From UBA1845 sp002338715 (GTDB lineage Bacteria > Planctomycetota > Phycisphaerae > UBA1845), in the NCBI GenBank assembly GCA_035344155.1, contig DAORAL010000022.1:1-64000 (forward strand): a stretch of 64,000 bases of DNA, in the 5' to 3' direction. The position numbers and the translations under genes were made by a program. Below are positions 42,013 to 50,713 of the stretch, piece by piece (position 1 is the stretch's first letter; each line of letters starts with the position of its first letter). The notes under the pieces are model-generated. The model was not told the origin of the DNA, made no database searches, and saw only the letters and a program-made list of their open reading frames with translations.

Positions 42013-43584
42013 ATGAAGAGAGCGTTTACCTTGACGGTGTTGTTCGTGGGGGTCTTTCTGACCTTTGGATGTCAGACGCCCGGGGACCAATCCGGTGGGC
42101 AGGACAACAACAATGGTGATTCGGGAGACGCGACCAGCAACGGTGTTTCAGACGACTCCAACACCGATGACGGCAACAACAACGGAATGCAAACTGCCGA
42201 TGACGATAGCGCTGACGATAACAGCAACAATAATTCATCGGACCCGGACGTTCCCGGAGACGATGACCTGGACGGTGTTCGCGACGATCAGGACAATTGT
42301 CCGAACGCGACCAACCCAAATCAGGACGACACCGATTCGGATACCGTCGGCGATATTTGCGACAACTGCCCCACGGAATTCAACCCGGATCAAACCGATA
42401 CCGACGGCGATTTCGTCGGTGACGCGTGCGATCCGTGCCCGGCTATTGCGAATGAGTCTGACGAAGACGCCGACAACGACGGAATCAGCGACGAGTGCGA
42501 CAACTGCCTGAACGTCGCCAACCCGGATCAGGAGAACAACGACGGTGATGCCTTGGGCGATGCGTGCGACATTTGTCCAGAGGCGACCGACCCCGATCAG
42601 ATTGACACCGACAGCGATGGCGTGGGCGACGAATGCGACAACTGTCCTGACACGTCGAACGCGAACCAAGCCGACAACGATGGCGACGGTTTGGGCGACG
42701 CCTGCGACTACGAATTGGTCTTCACATCCGAGCGCGATGGCAATGAAGAAATCTACATCATGAATGCCGACGGCAGCGCCCAGACGCGGTTGACGAACCA
42801 TCCGGATGATGATCGCGAACCTGCAATCAATCCCCAAGGCACACGTGTTGTGTTCACTTCATACCGACAGGGGGACAATGCCGAAATTTTCGTGATGAAC
42901 GCGGACGGTTCTGCCCCTCAAAACTTGACCAATCATCCAGACCGTGACGATCAACCAACCTGGAGTCCGGATGGACAGAAGATTGCTTTCATGTCGACGC
43001 GAGCGGGTAGCCAAGACATATACATCATGGATGCAGATGGGACAGACGTTGAGCAACTGACAAACAGCTCTGACTTAGAACGATTTGCGGCATTTAGCGC
43101 TGACGGAAAGAAAATCATCTATGGCAGACTCGTTGGAGGGAGCGCTTGGAGCATCTGGTCGATGGATACTGATGGGGCCAATCAAACCATGCTGGCGAGT
43201 TCTGCCTCTGGCGTAAACATCAACCCGGTCTTTGATCCGGAGGGCGATCGGATTGCATTTGAGACCAGCCGCGATGGTTCGTCTCAAGTGTACTTGATGA
43301 ACCCCGATGGCAGCAATCAAATCAATCTCACAAACGATGCGTCATTCCAAACGGCCCATCCCACTTATCACCCAAGGAACGGTCGAATCTATTTTTATTC
43401 AATCGTAGATTCAGTGACGCAGATATTCTCGATGGATGAAACCGGCGGAGACATCACGCAACTCACCTTTGAGGGCCAGAATTATAATCCGTCGTTTGCT
43501 CCTCGATTCAAGAGTTCGATTACGATTGGACCGGCAGTCCAAGTTGGCGGCGGTATTGGGGGAATTCAGCCGATCGATCCGTAA
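42013..43584 (+). CDS. lipoprotein with TSP3 repeats and TolB-like propeller, copy B
   Basis: The 523-residue paralogue of the preceding gene shares its layout: lipobox FLTFGC (Cys20) then QTPGDQ, an acidic Asn/Asp/Gly linker, TSP3 repeats (DNCPNATNPNQDDTDSDTVG and six more), and TolB blades (LVFTSERDGNEEIYIMNADG, QNLTNHPDRDDQPTWSPDG). It ends in an extra Gly-rich tail (VGGGIGGIQPIDP) absent from copy A. Linker and repeat region are the most divergent parts. A ggaggt ribosome-binding site lies 7 bases upstream of the ATG. Confidence 0.85.
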   Translation: MKRAFTLTVLFVGVFLTFGCQTPGDQSGGQDNNNGDSGDATSNGVSDDSNTDDGNNNGMQTADDDSADDNSNNNSSDPDVPGDDDLDGVRDDQDNCPNATNPNQDDTDSDTVGDICDNCPTEFNPDQTDTDGDFVGDACDPCPAIANESDEDADNDGISDECDNCLNVANPDQENNDGDALGDACDICPEATDPDQIDTDSDGVGDECDNCPDTSNANQADNDGDGLGDACDYELVFTSERDGNEEIYIMNADGSAQTRLTNHPDDDREPAINPQGTRVVFTSYRQGDNAEIFVMNADGSAPQNLTNHPDRDDQPTWSPDGQKIAFMSTRAGSQDIYIMDADGTDVEQLTNSSDLERFAAFSADGKKIIYGRLVGGSAWSIWSMDTDGANQTMLASSASGVNINPVFDPEGDRIAFETSRDGSSQVYLMNPDGSNQINLTNDASFQTAHPTYHPRNGRIYFYSIVDSVTQIFSMDETGGDITQLTFEGQNYNPSFAPRFKSSITIGPAVQVGGGIGGIQPIDP

Positions 43585-43629
43585 CGCCAAGACACACGTT
43601 GCGTTTACGCGCAGGATTGATGATAACAT

Positions 43630-43665
43630 GCGGGCTGGCGAATGGTTTCGTCAGCCCGCTTTTTT
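43630..43665 (+). terminator. intrinsic terminator after the tandem lipoproteins
   Basis: gcgggctggcgaa / ttcgtcagcccgc forms a 13-bp stem (one wobble) with a tggt loop, followed directly by TTTTTT. Confidence 0.9.
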
Positions 43666-43697
43666 GTGTCACGACATTTGAGCATGCAACAAAATCG

Positions 43698-44951
43698 ATG
43701 AAGGCACTTGTTTACAACATCAGCCCCGCACGTTGGATCGCCTGCAAAGCGATCGGGCGGGTTTGGCCGAGCGTGTTCTGGTCGCCACTGAGCAGCCTCA
43801 AATACACCGATATTCCCAAGCCAGAGCTTCCATCCGACGATTGGGTCTTGCTTCGGACGAAACTTGGAGGGATCTGCGGCACCGACATGGCCATGCTGAC
43901 TCAGCGAACGCATCCAGCCAACATCGTGCGGACCCTGACGAGTTTTCCGATCGCTTTGGGGCATGAGAACGTCGCAATGGTTGAAGCGGTCGGGGGGGAT
44001 GTTTCCGAATGGAAGCAGGGTGATCGCGTGGTGTGCGAGCCGTCGCTTTCGTGCGTGCCTCGTGGAATCAAGCCGCCGTGCGCGCAGTGTGCCGCGGGTC
44101 ATTTTTCACTGTGCGAGTCGTTTGTCGGCCGGGGGCATTTGGACAAGGGGACGATGATCGGATTGAACGCGTTCACATCCGGGAGTTGGTCGCCATACTT
44201 CATTGCCCACAAGTCGCAGTTGTATCGCGTACCCGAGGAATTGAGCGACGAGCAAGCCGTGTTGGTTGATCCCTTGGCTTGCAGTTTGCATGCGGTATTG
44301 CGACGCGTGCCGACTAACGGGGAGGGTGTGCTGGTGGTGGGGGCGGGCATCATCGGACAAGGCGTGTTGATGGGCATTCGCGCACTGGGATCGCGAGCGA
44401 ATGTGTCGATTATTGCTCGAAGCGACAATCAGGTGGATGCGCTCGTGGCGTCTGGGGCGGATGATGTCATCGTCGCGCCGCGGGACTTGTCGCGGGGCGG
44501 GCTATTTGAACGCGTCGCAGGTCAGCTTCGAACACAACGCGTGAAAGGGCAATTCGGAAATCAATGGATGATCGGCGGGGCGGATGTTGTGTTCGACTGC
44601 GTGGGCACGGGCGAGAGTCTCGCCAATGCAATGAAGTTCTGCAGGGGGCGCGGAACGGTTGTCGCGGCAGGCACATCGCATATCGCCCTGGTGGATACAA
44701 CGGCGCTTTGGTTCAGTGAGTTGAGCGTCCTCGGCGCGTATGGCCGCCAGTTTGAAGACTTCGATGGCAAGCGACGTCATACCTATGAGATCGTGTTTGA
44801 CATGATCAAGAAGGGGCAACTGGATATCAGCGGGCTACGGGTTGAAACATTTTCGCCTTCGCAGTATCGCAAGGCGTTTTCGGCTGTGGGAAGGCGAAGT
44901 GCAAACGGGGTATGCAAAATCGCGTTTCGTCACGACACAAGTGGCACGTGA
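43698..44951 (+). CDS. zinc-dependent MDR-family alcohol/polyol dehydrogenase
   Basis: The ATG at 43698 gives 417 residues. GICGTDMAML carries the catalytic-zinc Cys60, ALGHENVAMVEAVG supplies the glutamate/histidine region, and the Cys-rich segment CVPRGIKPPCAQCAAG...LCE matches the structural zinc lobe. LVDPLACSLHAVLRR and the Rossmann loop VLVVGAGIIGQGVLMGI bind NAD(P)H. The family includes threonine, sorbitol and glutathione-dependent dehydrogenases; the substrate is not deducible. The next gene starts 37 bases on, so the two may share a transcript. It is too distant from the BMC locus to be assigned to it. Confidence 0.85.
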   Translation: MKALVYNISPARWIACKAIGRVWPSVFWSPLSSLKYTDIPKPELPSDDWVLLRTKLGGICGTDMAMLTQRTHPANIVRTLTSFPIALGHENVAMVEAVGGDVSEWKQGDRVVCEPSLSCVPRGIKPPCAQCAAGHFSLCESFVGRGHLDKGTMIGLNAFTSGSWSPYFIAHKSQLYRVPEELSDEQAVLVDPLACSLHAVLRRVPTNGEGVLVVGAGIIGQGVLMGIRALGSRANVSIIARSDNQVDALVASGADDVIVAPRDLSRGGLFERVAGQLRTQRVKGQFGNQWMIGGADVVFDCVGTGESLANAMKFCRGRGTVVAAGTSHIALVDTTALWFSELSVLGAYGRQFEDFDGKRRHTYEIVFDMIKKGQLDISGLRVETFSPSQYRKAFSAVGRRSANGVCKIAFRHDTSGT

Positions 44952-44988
44952 TTCAACAACCGGTGAACACAAAATGGAGAATCATCCC

Positions 44989-45780
44989 ATGCAAAAGTCG
45001 ATCTGGGCAGTCAGCGTCCTAATGATCGCAAGCCAACTGGGCGGTTGTGCGGAGAACGCAGGATCGCATGAGCAACATTCAAAACAAATGGATAGAACTG
45101 TGGATGCGGACACTTCAGGACACCATCACCACCATTCAGACGATCAGACACCAATCGATTGTCCAATGCACAACCAATCCCAACATCACCAGCACGGCCA
45201 CAACCATAAGCCTTTCGCGAGCACCGATGAATACATCGCACATCTGGACCGCAGCGACCGAGACCAATGGCAAAAGCCGGATGAAGTCGTATCGGCGCTG
45301 GGTTTGAAGGGAACCGAAACGCTGGCGGACATTGGCGCGGGGTCGGGGTACTTCTCGTTTCGATTCGCGAAAGTTCTGACGGACGGTGACGTGATCGCGC
45401 TGGATATTGAACCCGAGATGATCACGCATATTCAGAAGCGTGCCATCGACGAGGGAGTCCAGAACGTCACAGCCAGATTGGCAAAGGCTGACGACCCGTC
45501 GGTTCCGAACTCGGCTGACTGGGTTTTTATCTGCAACGTGCTGCATCACATTGAGAATACAGAGGCATGGCTAACCCGCCTCCACAATCAGTTGAGCCCG
45601 GGCGCCAAGGTTGCGATCATCGAATTCAAGCCAGGCGAGCTACCTGTCGGACCGCCGGAGTGGATGAAGATCGCGCCGGAGAAAGTAATCGAGATTTTGG
45701 GGGCAGCAGGGTTCTCGCTCAGCCGTCAGGAGAGTGACTTGCTCCCTTATCAAGACCTATTTGTGTTCATACGGAAATAA
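44989..45780 (+). CDS. lipoprotein with His-rich linker and class I methyltransferase fold
   Basis: The ATG at 44989 has tggag 9 bases before it and starts a lipoprotein signal (SIWAVSVLMIASQLGGC, Cys20). Residues ~30-85 are rich in His (GHHHHHSDD, QHHQHGHNHK), suggesting a metal-binding spacer. The C-terminal ~165 residues are a Rossmann methyltransferase fold: TLADIGAGSGYFSFRFAKVL (motif I), VIALDIEPEMI, WVFICNVLHHIENTEAWL and KVAIIEFKPGE, with a DLLPYQDLFVFIRK end. SAM is not normally available outside the cytoplasm, so either the protein faces inward, uses another ligand, or the signal is misread. An upstream in-frame methionine at 44974 is possible but lacks a ribosome-binding site. Confidence 0.8.
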   Translation: MQKSIWAVSVLMIASQLGGCAENAGSHEQHSKQMDRTVDADTSGHHHHHSDDQTPIDCPMHNQSQHHQHGHNHKPFASTDEYIAHLDRSDRDQWQKPDEVVSALGLKGTETLADIGAGSGYFSFRFAKVLTDGDVIALDIEPEMITHIQKRAIDEGVQNVTARLAKADDPSVPNSADWVFICNVLHHIENTEAWLTRLHNQLSPGAKVAIIEFKPGELPVGPPEWMKIAPEKVIEILGAAGFSLSRQESDLLPYQDLFVFIRK

Positions 45781-45806
45781 CGCGAATGGTCAAACAGTCG
45801 GCGCGC

Positions 45807-45852
45807 AGAAAGAAGGCGACCCACATCCCGTGGATCGCCTTCTTTCGTTTTT
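45807..45852 (+). terminator. intrinsic terminator after the methyltransferase-like gene
   Basis: agaaagaaggcga / tcgccttctttc forms a 12- to 13-bp stem with a ~15-base loop, followed by gttttt. Confidence 0.85.
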
Positions 45853-45915
45853 GCTGTGTCACACAATACCGAAAAGGTTCGCCGTTTGCGAACCTATGCA
45901 GTCATGCGATTGAAA

Positions 45916-46305
45916 CTAGCGGGTTGGGAAACGGAAGTTCTTTCCGTTGCGGGTCGGGCTGGTGGCGACAATGAAACCACCCGACTTGTTGTAAGCGACG
46001 GCCTTGATGCTGCTCTTGCCGAACTGCTTGGCCAGGGTCGTCTTGGCTGAAGCGACACTCCAGTTCTTCTTCTGGGTATTGCTCTTCGATGCCGAGCCGG
46101 CCCAACGATTGAGCTGGTTCTGCGAAACGTTCTGAATGACGGCGCCCTTTTCGACCCACTTTGAGAACGAGTTGAGCTGTGAAGGCGAAGGACGGTGGCT
46201 TGAAGCCGGACCGGTCGTCTGATTGGCCAAGGTCTTGAAGAAATTGGCTTTTTTCTGGAGGTTTGCACGGACACTTGCGTAAGTGGTTTTCTTTGAAGCT
46301 GCCAT
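45916..46305 (-). CDS. small basic protein of unknown function
   Basis: The ATG at 46305 (ggag 8 bases upstream) gives 129 residues starting MAASKKTTYASVRANLQKKA. The protein is Lys/Ser/Asn-rich, strongly basic and without a signal peptide or transmembrane helix. Two repeated-looking units, QLNSFSKWVEKGAVIQNVS and QLNRWAGSASK, may be helical. Composition recalls small DNA- or RNA-binding proteins, but no known motif is seen and the function is unassigned. It is convergent with the methyltransferase-like gene and shares the 428-base upstream gap with the divergent HDOD-GGDEF gene. Confidence 0.6.
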   Translation of the reverse strand: MAASKKTTYASVRANLQKKANFFKTLANQTTGPASSHRPSPSQLNSFSKWVEKGAVIQNVSQNQLNRWAGSASKSNTQKKNWSVASAKTTLAKQFGKSSIKAVAYNKSGGFIVATSPTRNGKNFRFPTR

Positions 46306-46733
46306 ATTGGATTCTCCGTTTTTCTCTTTAAATACAGATCTAAGTGACACAACAGGCCATTCAAAGTCTGAATGAACCATTTTGTTCAGGTGCCGATTTA
46401 TCGGTGGCTCAGCTGAACGTCTTGAATTATTCATGCTGAAAACGGAGGCGCATGCTTTGAACGCCCGATAACACAACCAATAACGCGGATTTGAGCCAGC
46501 GAGGGCTTGGGATTTTTTGTTGGCTGCGGTTTGGCGATAGCAGAACAAGCGAGGCAAGCCGCCATAAGAATTGGTCGTTGCACAGTAAATAGTTCGTCAA
46601 AGACAACGGGCCGAAGAGTCGATTTTATTATTGACGGACGCCAATCGAATGAGGCGGCGTTTCGGAACCGGTATCGCTGCACTTCGATCTGTTACTGCTT
46701 TGGGCTCCAAGAACGTTAGAGAGATTATATCCG
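46306..46733. other. intergenic between divergent genes, no gene seen
   Basis: A 428-base stretch between the small basic protein and the HDOD-GGDEF gene. The 213-residue frame that extends the basic protein into it has no ribosome-binding site and an unrelated composition. Two divergent promoters are expected here, but no confident pair of hexamers was found. Confidence 0.4.
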
Positions 46734-48209
46734 GTGAATACTGCGCTTTTGTCTTCTATTGTGAACTCTGATGCGCTGCCTTCAATTCCCGCGGTTGCGC
46801 TGAAGGTAATCGAACTTTGCAGAGAAGATGACATTGACATCCAGGATGTCGCCGACGCCATTTCGACGGATCCGGCGCTGACGCTTCGGATGCTCAAGTC
46901 TGCAAACTCATCGATCTTCGGAATGTCAAAGACGGTCAGTTCGCTTCCACAGGCCATGGTTGTCCTGGGAATTCGAACCGTCAAAGTGATGGCATTGGGA
47001 TTTGCACTGGCAGATACGGTCAAGGGCGGCAAGAAAGGGCGCTTTGACTATCCGCGATACTGGCGACGTTCCTTGACGACTGCGGTAGCCGCACGGCTCA
47101 TCGCACAGGAGTTTGGTGGTGTTCGCAAGGACGAAGCGTTTGTCGGCGGACTGCTGAGCGACATCGGCATGATCGCCGCCGAGCGTCACAATCAGGCACA
47201 ATACGACAAGGTCATCGAGCAACACCTGGCCGGTCACGGTCGGATTCACGAAATTGAACAGGAAGTGCTGGGGATCACGCACGCCGATGTCAGCGCCATG
47301 ATGCTTGCAAACTGGAGCATGCCCGAGGCGATGAGCCATGCCATTCGGGCGCACCACGGAAACGGCCTGGAAGATCTGGACCCTCGCGCCAAATCGCTCG
47401 GTACGATTCTCAATGCGGCATCCGAGATTGCCAGCTTGTTTTCGGGTGACGTTGATCCGTCCTGTTCGGAAGAAATCTTCAGCTCCGTCGCAAAGATGTG
47501 CGGGGTTTCGCGTGAGTTCCTCGACAGCGTCATGGAGGTGCTTAATGATAACGTGAGCGAGGCGGCTGAGATGTTCAGCGTCGATCTCGGCGACGAAATC
47601 TCATTTGACCAACTTCGACACTCCGCGATGATGCAGTTGACCCACCTTTCGATGAGTGCCGAGCAGGAGCGCGTGTCAGCGCAGAGTCAAATCGAGTCGT
47701 GGCGACATCGCGCGCAAACCGACAAGCTTACGGGGGTCGCCAACCGCCAGGCGTTTGACGACCACTTGGCCAACACCGTTCAAGATGCCATCGAATTGCG
47801 CGGTGAATTGGGCTTGATCATGATGGACATCGATCACTTCAAGAAACTCAACGATACCCATGGCCATCAAGCCGGCGACGAAGCGTTGCGTCGGGTTGGA
47901 TCGTGCGTTGAGAAATTTGCCGAAGAATCGCGTTTTGTCGCTCGGTATGGCGGCGAAGAATTCGCGATTGTGGTAGCCGAGGCATCTGCCCGAAAACTTC
48001 GTGAATTGGCTGAAGAGGTGCGCGACAGCATTTCAAAGATTCGATTTCAGCACAACGGCACGCCGCTTCAATTCACCGCGAGCCTGGGGGCTGCACACGT
48101 CAGCTTTTCTGAAGAGACCGTCAACGCGGAAGAATTGATCCGTCGCGCCGACGAATGTCTCTACGGCGCGAAGCAGGATGGACGCAACCGGGTCGAGATA
48201 ACCTTCTAG
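46734..48209 (+). CDS. HDOD-GGDEF protein, probable diguanylate cyclase
   Basis: The 491-residue protein (GTG start, no strong ribosome-binding site) has an N-terminal HDOD domain, residues ~10-215 (LPSIPAVALKVIELCREDDI, LRMLKSANSSIFGMSKTVSS, FVGGLLSDIGMIAAERHN), and a GGDEF domain from ~330: DKLTGVANRQAFDDHL, LIMMDIDHFKKLNDTHGHQA, and the active-site loop ARYGGEEF. GGEEF is a competent signature, so it likely makes c-di-GMP. The residues four places upstream that form the inhibitory RxxD site are absent (EESR), so product inhibition is probably missing. The HDOD segment keeps only a partial HD motif and likely acts as a signal input. Confidence 0.9.
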   Translation: MNTALLSSIVNSDALPSIPAVALKVIELCREDDIDIQDVADAISTDPALTLRMLKSANSSIFGMSKTVSSLPQAMVVLGIRTVKVMALGFALADTVKGGKKGRFDYPRYWRRSLTTAVAARLIAQEFGGVRKDEAFVGGLLSDIGMIAAERHNQAQYDKVIEQHLAGHGRIHEIEQEVLGITHADVSAMMLANWSMPEAMSHAIRAHHGNGLEDLDPRAKSLGTILNAASEIASLFSGDVDPSCSEEIFSSVAKMCGVSREFLDSVMEVLNDNVSEAAEMFSVDLGDEISFDQLRHSAMMQLTHLSMSAEQERVSAQSQIESWRHRAQTDKLTGVANRQAFDDHLANTVQDAIELRGELGLIMMDIDHFKKLNDTHGHQAGDEALRRVGSCVEKFAEESRFVARYGGEEFAIVVAEASARKLRELAEEVRDSISKIRFQHNGTPLQFTASLGAAHVSFSEETVNAEELIRRADECLYGAKQDGRNRVEITF

Positions 48210-48244
48210 CGATCGCCCGAGTTTCGCTCGACAGTGTGCTGCGC

Positions 48245-49120
48245 TCAGTACGAGTATGGGTCTTCCGTGCTCGCCGTCATCAACAGCATCACCACGGCAA
48301 TCGCCACCGGGATGATGGACAAAACCTGCACAACGGCGAATCTCTTCCACCCCTTGAGCTTGCCCATCGGACAAAGTGTTGCAATTGCAACCATCAACGG
48401 CGTGATCGAAGTCAATACATACGCCGTCGGGAAGGATTTGCCATCCGAGTCAGGGTTAAAGAAGTAGGCAAGGAACGCCAGGACCGGGATCAGAATTGAT
48501 GGAAACGCCATCGATCCGCGAATCGGTTCACGCTTGTCCAGCAGAAGACATACGAGGAATAGGAAGCCAAGCACCGCCGCAATCGATCCGCAGATCTGGG
48601 CGAACTTGGCCTGGTTGGCCAATACGACAACGATGGACGTCAGAATCGTGCCGATCGTCACCATGAATAGCGGCGACAACCCGTGTCGCTTTCGACTCAG
48701 GTGTGACGTGGATTCGAGGTTGGCGAAGATTGCAATGGCAATTCCGCCGACCCACCAGTTGCGCTTGTCGGCGAATATTTCCCAGGTTGGAAAGACCAGC
48801 CACGCGAGCGCCAAGGAAGTCGCGATCCACATGACCATGCGCAGGATAGTGATGCGCGATATCAGCGGCATGATGAGGGCAGCCGCCGTCGCGCTCCAGA
48901 TCACCACAAGTATCCACTGCCAATGTTCCTTCGGCGGAACAGCAGTCTTGGGAAACATGGCGAAAAATGCCACCGTCAAGGCGATGCCGCAAGCGATCGC
49001 CGGCAAAGGATCGGCCTGGCGCTCATCTTTCAAGCGCCAGAACCGATTGCCGATCAGTATCAAGACAACAAGCGTCGCAACGGGAGCGGCTACGCCCTCT
49101 AAAAAAAACGCAAATTCCAT
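48245..49120 (-). CDS. polytopic membrane protein of unknown function
   Basis: The 291-residue protein has about ten predicted transmembrane helices, starting AAPVATLVVLILIGNRFW, and ending VQVLSIIPVAIAVVMLLMT. Short cytoplasmic loops are basic (SRKRHGLSP, KLKGWKR). No transporter signature is recognised. It is separated by 26 bases from the upstream YceI gene on the same strand, and may be cotranscribed with it. Confidence 0.65.
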   Translation of the reverse strand: MEFAFFLEGVAAPVATLVVLILIGNRFWRLKDERQADPLPAIACGIALTVAFFAMFPKTAVPPKEHWQWILVVIWSATAAALIMPLISRITILRMVMWIATSLALAWLVFPTWEIFADKRNWWVGGIAIAIFANLESTSHLSRKRHGLSPLFMVTIGTILTSIVVVLANQAKFAQICGSIAAVLGFLFLVCLLLDKREPIRGSMAFPSILIPVLAFLAYFFNPDSDGKSFPTAYVLTSITPLMVAIATLCPMGKLKGWKRFAVVQVLSIIPVAIAVVMLLMTASTEDPYSY

Positions 49121-49146
49121 GGTGCCTGGTTTTCAGCAGAGTGTGC

Positions 49147-49731
49147 TTAGCCGCGCTTTCCGCCTTCGAGGGCGACAATCACGCGAACATCGTCACCGAG
49201 GGCTTCCAGTCCATACTCCATGCCGAATTCGCTTCGCTTGATCGTGAAGATGGCTTCGATGCCTTTGCTTTCGCCTTGTGGGCCGCTTGCAGCGCCGGTT
49301 TGGACGACGTCGATGGTGATCGACTTGGTGACGCCGTGACAGGTGAGATCGCCGGTAACTTTCAGCGTGTCTTTTTCGCCTTTTTCAACTTTGGTGCTTT
49401 TGAAACTTATGGTCGGGAATTCGCGGGCGTTGAAGAAGTCGGGGCTCTTGAGATGACCGTCGCGCTTCTTGTTGTTGGTGTCGACGCTTTCGGTTTTGAT
49501 GACGACGTCGAATGAGGAGTCAGCCGGATTGTCCGCCAACGTGAACGTTCCGCTGACTTCGTTGAAGCGCCCGTAGAACGGCGCGGTGTTCTTGTGCATC
49601 ACGCGGAACAATACGCTCGAATGCCCGCCGTCAATCGTGAGTTCATCGGCAAATGCACTCGACGCGTGGCCCGCACAAATACCTATAAGCAAGACGGCAC
49701 ACACCTGCGTTTTTAATGACATGTTCTTCAT
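49147..49731 (-). CDS. YceI-family periplasmic protein
   Basis: The ATG at 49731 (gggag upstream) gives 194 residues with a signal peptide (LKTQVCAVLLIGICAGHASS, cut near AFA). The lipocalin-like YceI barrel is seen in LTIDGGHSSVLFRVMHKNTA, FYGRFNEVSGTF, DVVIKTESVDTNN, KKRDGHLKSPDFFNAREFPT and GDLTCHGVTKSITIDV. YceI proteins bind isoprenoid or other lipids in the periplasm and respond to base or acid stress in some bacteria. The longer frame upstream to 49932 covers intergenic DNA with a terminator and is not used. Confidence 0.92.
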   Translation of the reverse strand: MKNMSLKTQVCAVLLIGICAGHASSAFADELTIDGGHSSVLFRVMHKNTAPFYGRFNEVSGTFTLADNPADSSFDVVIKTESVDTNNKKRDGHLKSPDFFNAREFPTISFKSTKVEKGEKDTLKVTGDLTCHGVTKSITIDVVQTGAASGPQGESKGIEAIFTIKRSEFGMEYGLEALGDDVRVIVALEGGKRG

Positions 49732-49894
49732 GGCGTACTCCCGTGATAGATTGATTTCAATTCCATTGCCTTCGGATCCAATTCCGATTTTGGGCCCGCA
49801 GACTGTATCTGCTCGCGAACCCGACGCCAATGGCTTGTTACACAGCAGGGACATCGATCGGTATGTCTCGTGTTCTGGGGCGACAATGTCAATG

Positions 49895-49938
49895 AAAAAA
49901 GGCGGCAGCGAACCTGAAATTTGGTCCGCCACCGCCTG
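49895..49938 (-). terminator. intrinsic terminator of the prepilin/PEP-CTERM operon
   Basis: On the minus strand aggcggtggcggacc / ggttcgctgccgcct forms a long, slightly imperfect stem followed by TTTTTT, 45 bases past the stop of the dockerin-type protein. Confidence 0.85.
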
Positions 49939-49984
49939 TTATTTACTGCGTCCTCAGCCGCTCTTGGCGGACAATGGGATCGAG

Positions 49985-50713
49985 TTACTCGCCTTCGAAC
50001 GCCGGTTCGATTGCCTGATAGTCTACGGCATCGACGTCATCGTCACCGTCAAAATCGAAGCAGCCGCAATGCGAGGCCATCGTTGACTCACCCGAGCCGG
50101 TGAAGCAGGTTTGGAATTCCGCAAAGTCCAGCAAGTCGACATCTCCGTCTTGATCGAAATCGCCCAGGTTTTCAACCGGGACGAACTGCCAATAGAGCGT
50201 CACGAAATCCGAAACATATTCCGGAATTCGATTGCCCACGGCATCACCGACGTAGACTTCGTAGATGGCTTCGTATTTGCCGCAGGTGTCTGCTGCGTAC
50301 CAGTTGTGGGTCATGAAACCATTCCACTGCCAGACGACATCTGACCCTTGCGTCCCGAAGATGGGGGCAAACGTGCCTTGTTCAAACGCGAGCAACCCCT
50401 CGGATTGACTTTGCAATTCGACGAACACGCCCGCACCGGATGGGATGTCCACGATGCCGCCGATCAGCCAACCGTATTGGCCGTTGTACGACTGACCATC
50501 AAGGACGCTAGCCGCACCGGCATAAGTCTCGCCGTAATCCTGCAGCCACAAACGTTCATTGGGGTCGCCATCCACCGACACGGTGACGATCTGGTTGATG
50601 ACCGTGACCTGCAAGTGTTTCATCGGCCCGCCCAGTTGCGGAGACGCGCCCATCGCTTGGGCTGCGCACGGCAAAAAGGAAAGAAACGCGATCGCTCTTG
50701 CAAGGCTACTCAT
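49985..50713 (-). CDS. secreted protein with dockerin-like C-terminus
   Basis: The 242-residue protein has a signal peptide (AIAFLSFLPCAAQAMGA), a ~150-residue domain (VSVDGDPNERLWLQDYGETY, VLDGQSYNGQYGW, WQWNGFMTHNWYAADTCGKY) and a C-terminal EF-hand/dockerin-like pair: GDFDQDGDVDLLDFAEFQTC and CFDFDGDDDVDAVDYQAIEP. Many Planctomycetota secreted proteins carry such tails, of unclear attachment role. The middle domain is clearly related to that of the upstream PEP-CTERM protein, so the two are duplicates that differ in anchor. Its start overlaps the upstream stop by 4 bases. Confidence 0.75.
   Translation of the reverse strand: MSSLARAIAFLSFLPCAAQAMGASPQLGGPMKHLQVTVINQIVTVSVDGDPNERLWLQDYGETYAGAASVLDGQSYNGQYGWLIGGIVDIPSGAGVFVELQSQSEGLLAFEQGTFAPIFGTQGSDVVWQWNGFMTHNWYAADTCGKYEAIYEVYVGDAVGNRIPEYVSDFVTLYWQFVPVENLGDFDQDGDVDLLDFAEFQTCFTGSGESTMASHCGCFDFDGDDDVDAVDYQAIEPAFEGE

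Noticed and set aside
43698..44951. Zinc dehydrogenase considered as the NAD-recycling enzyme of the BMC
   Set aside because: It lies 18 kb away with no targeting helix at either end.
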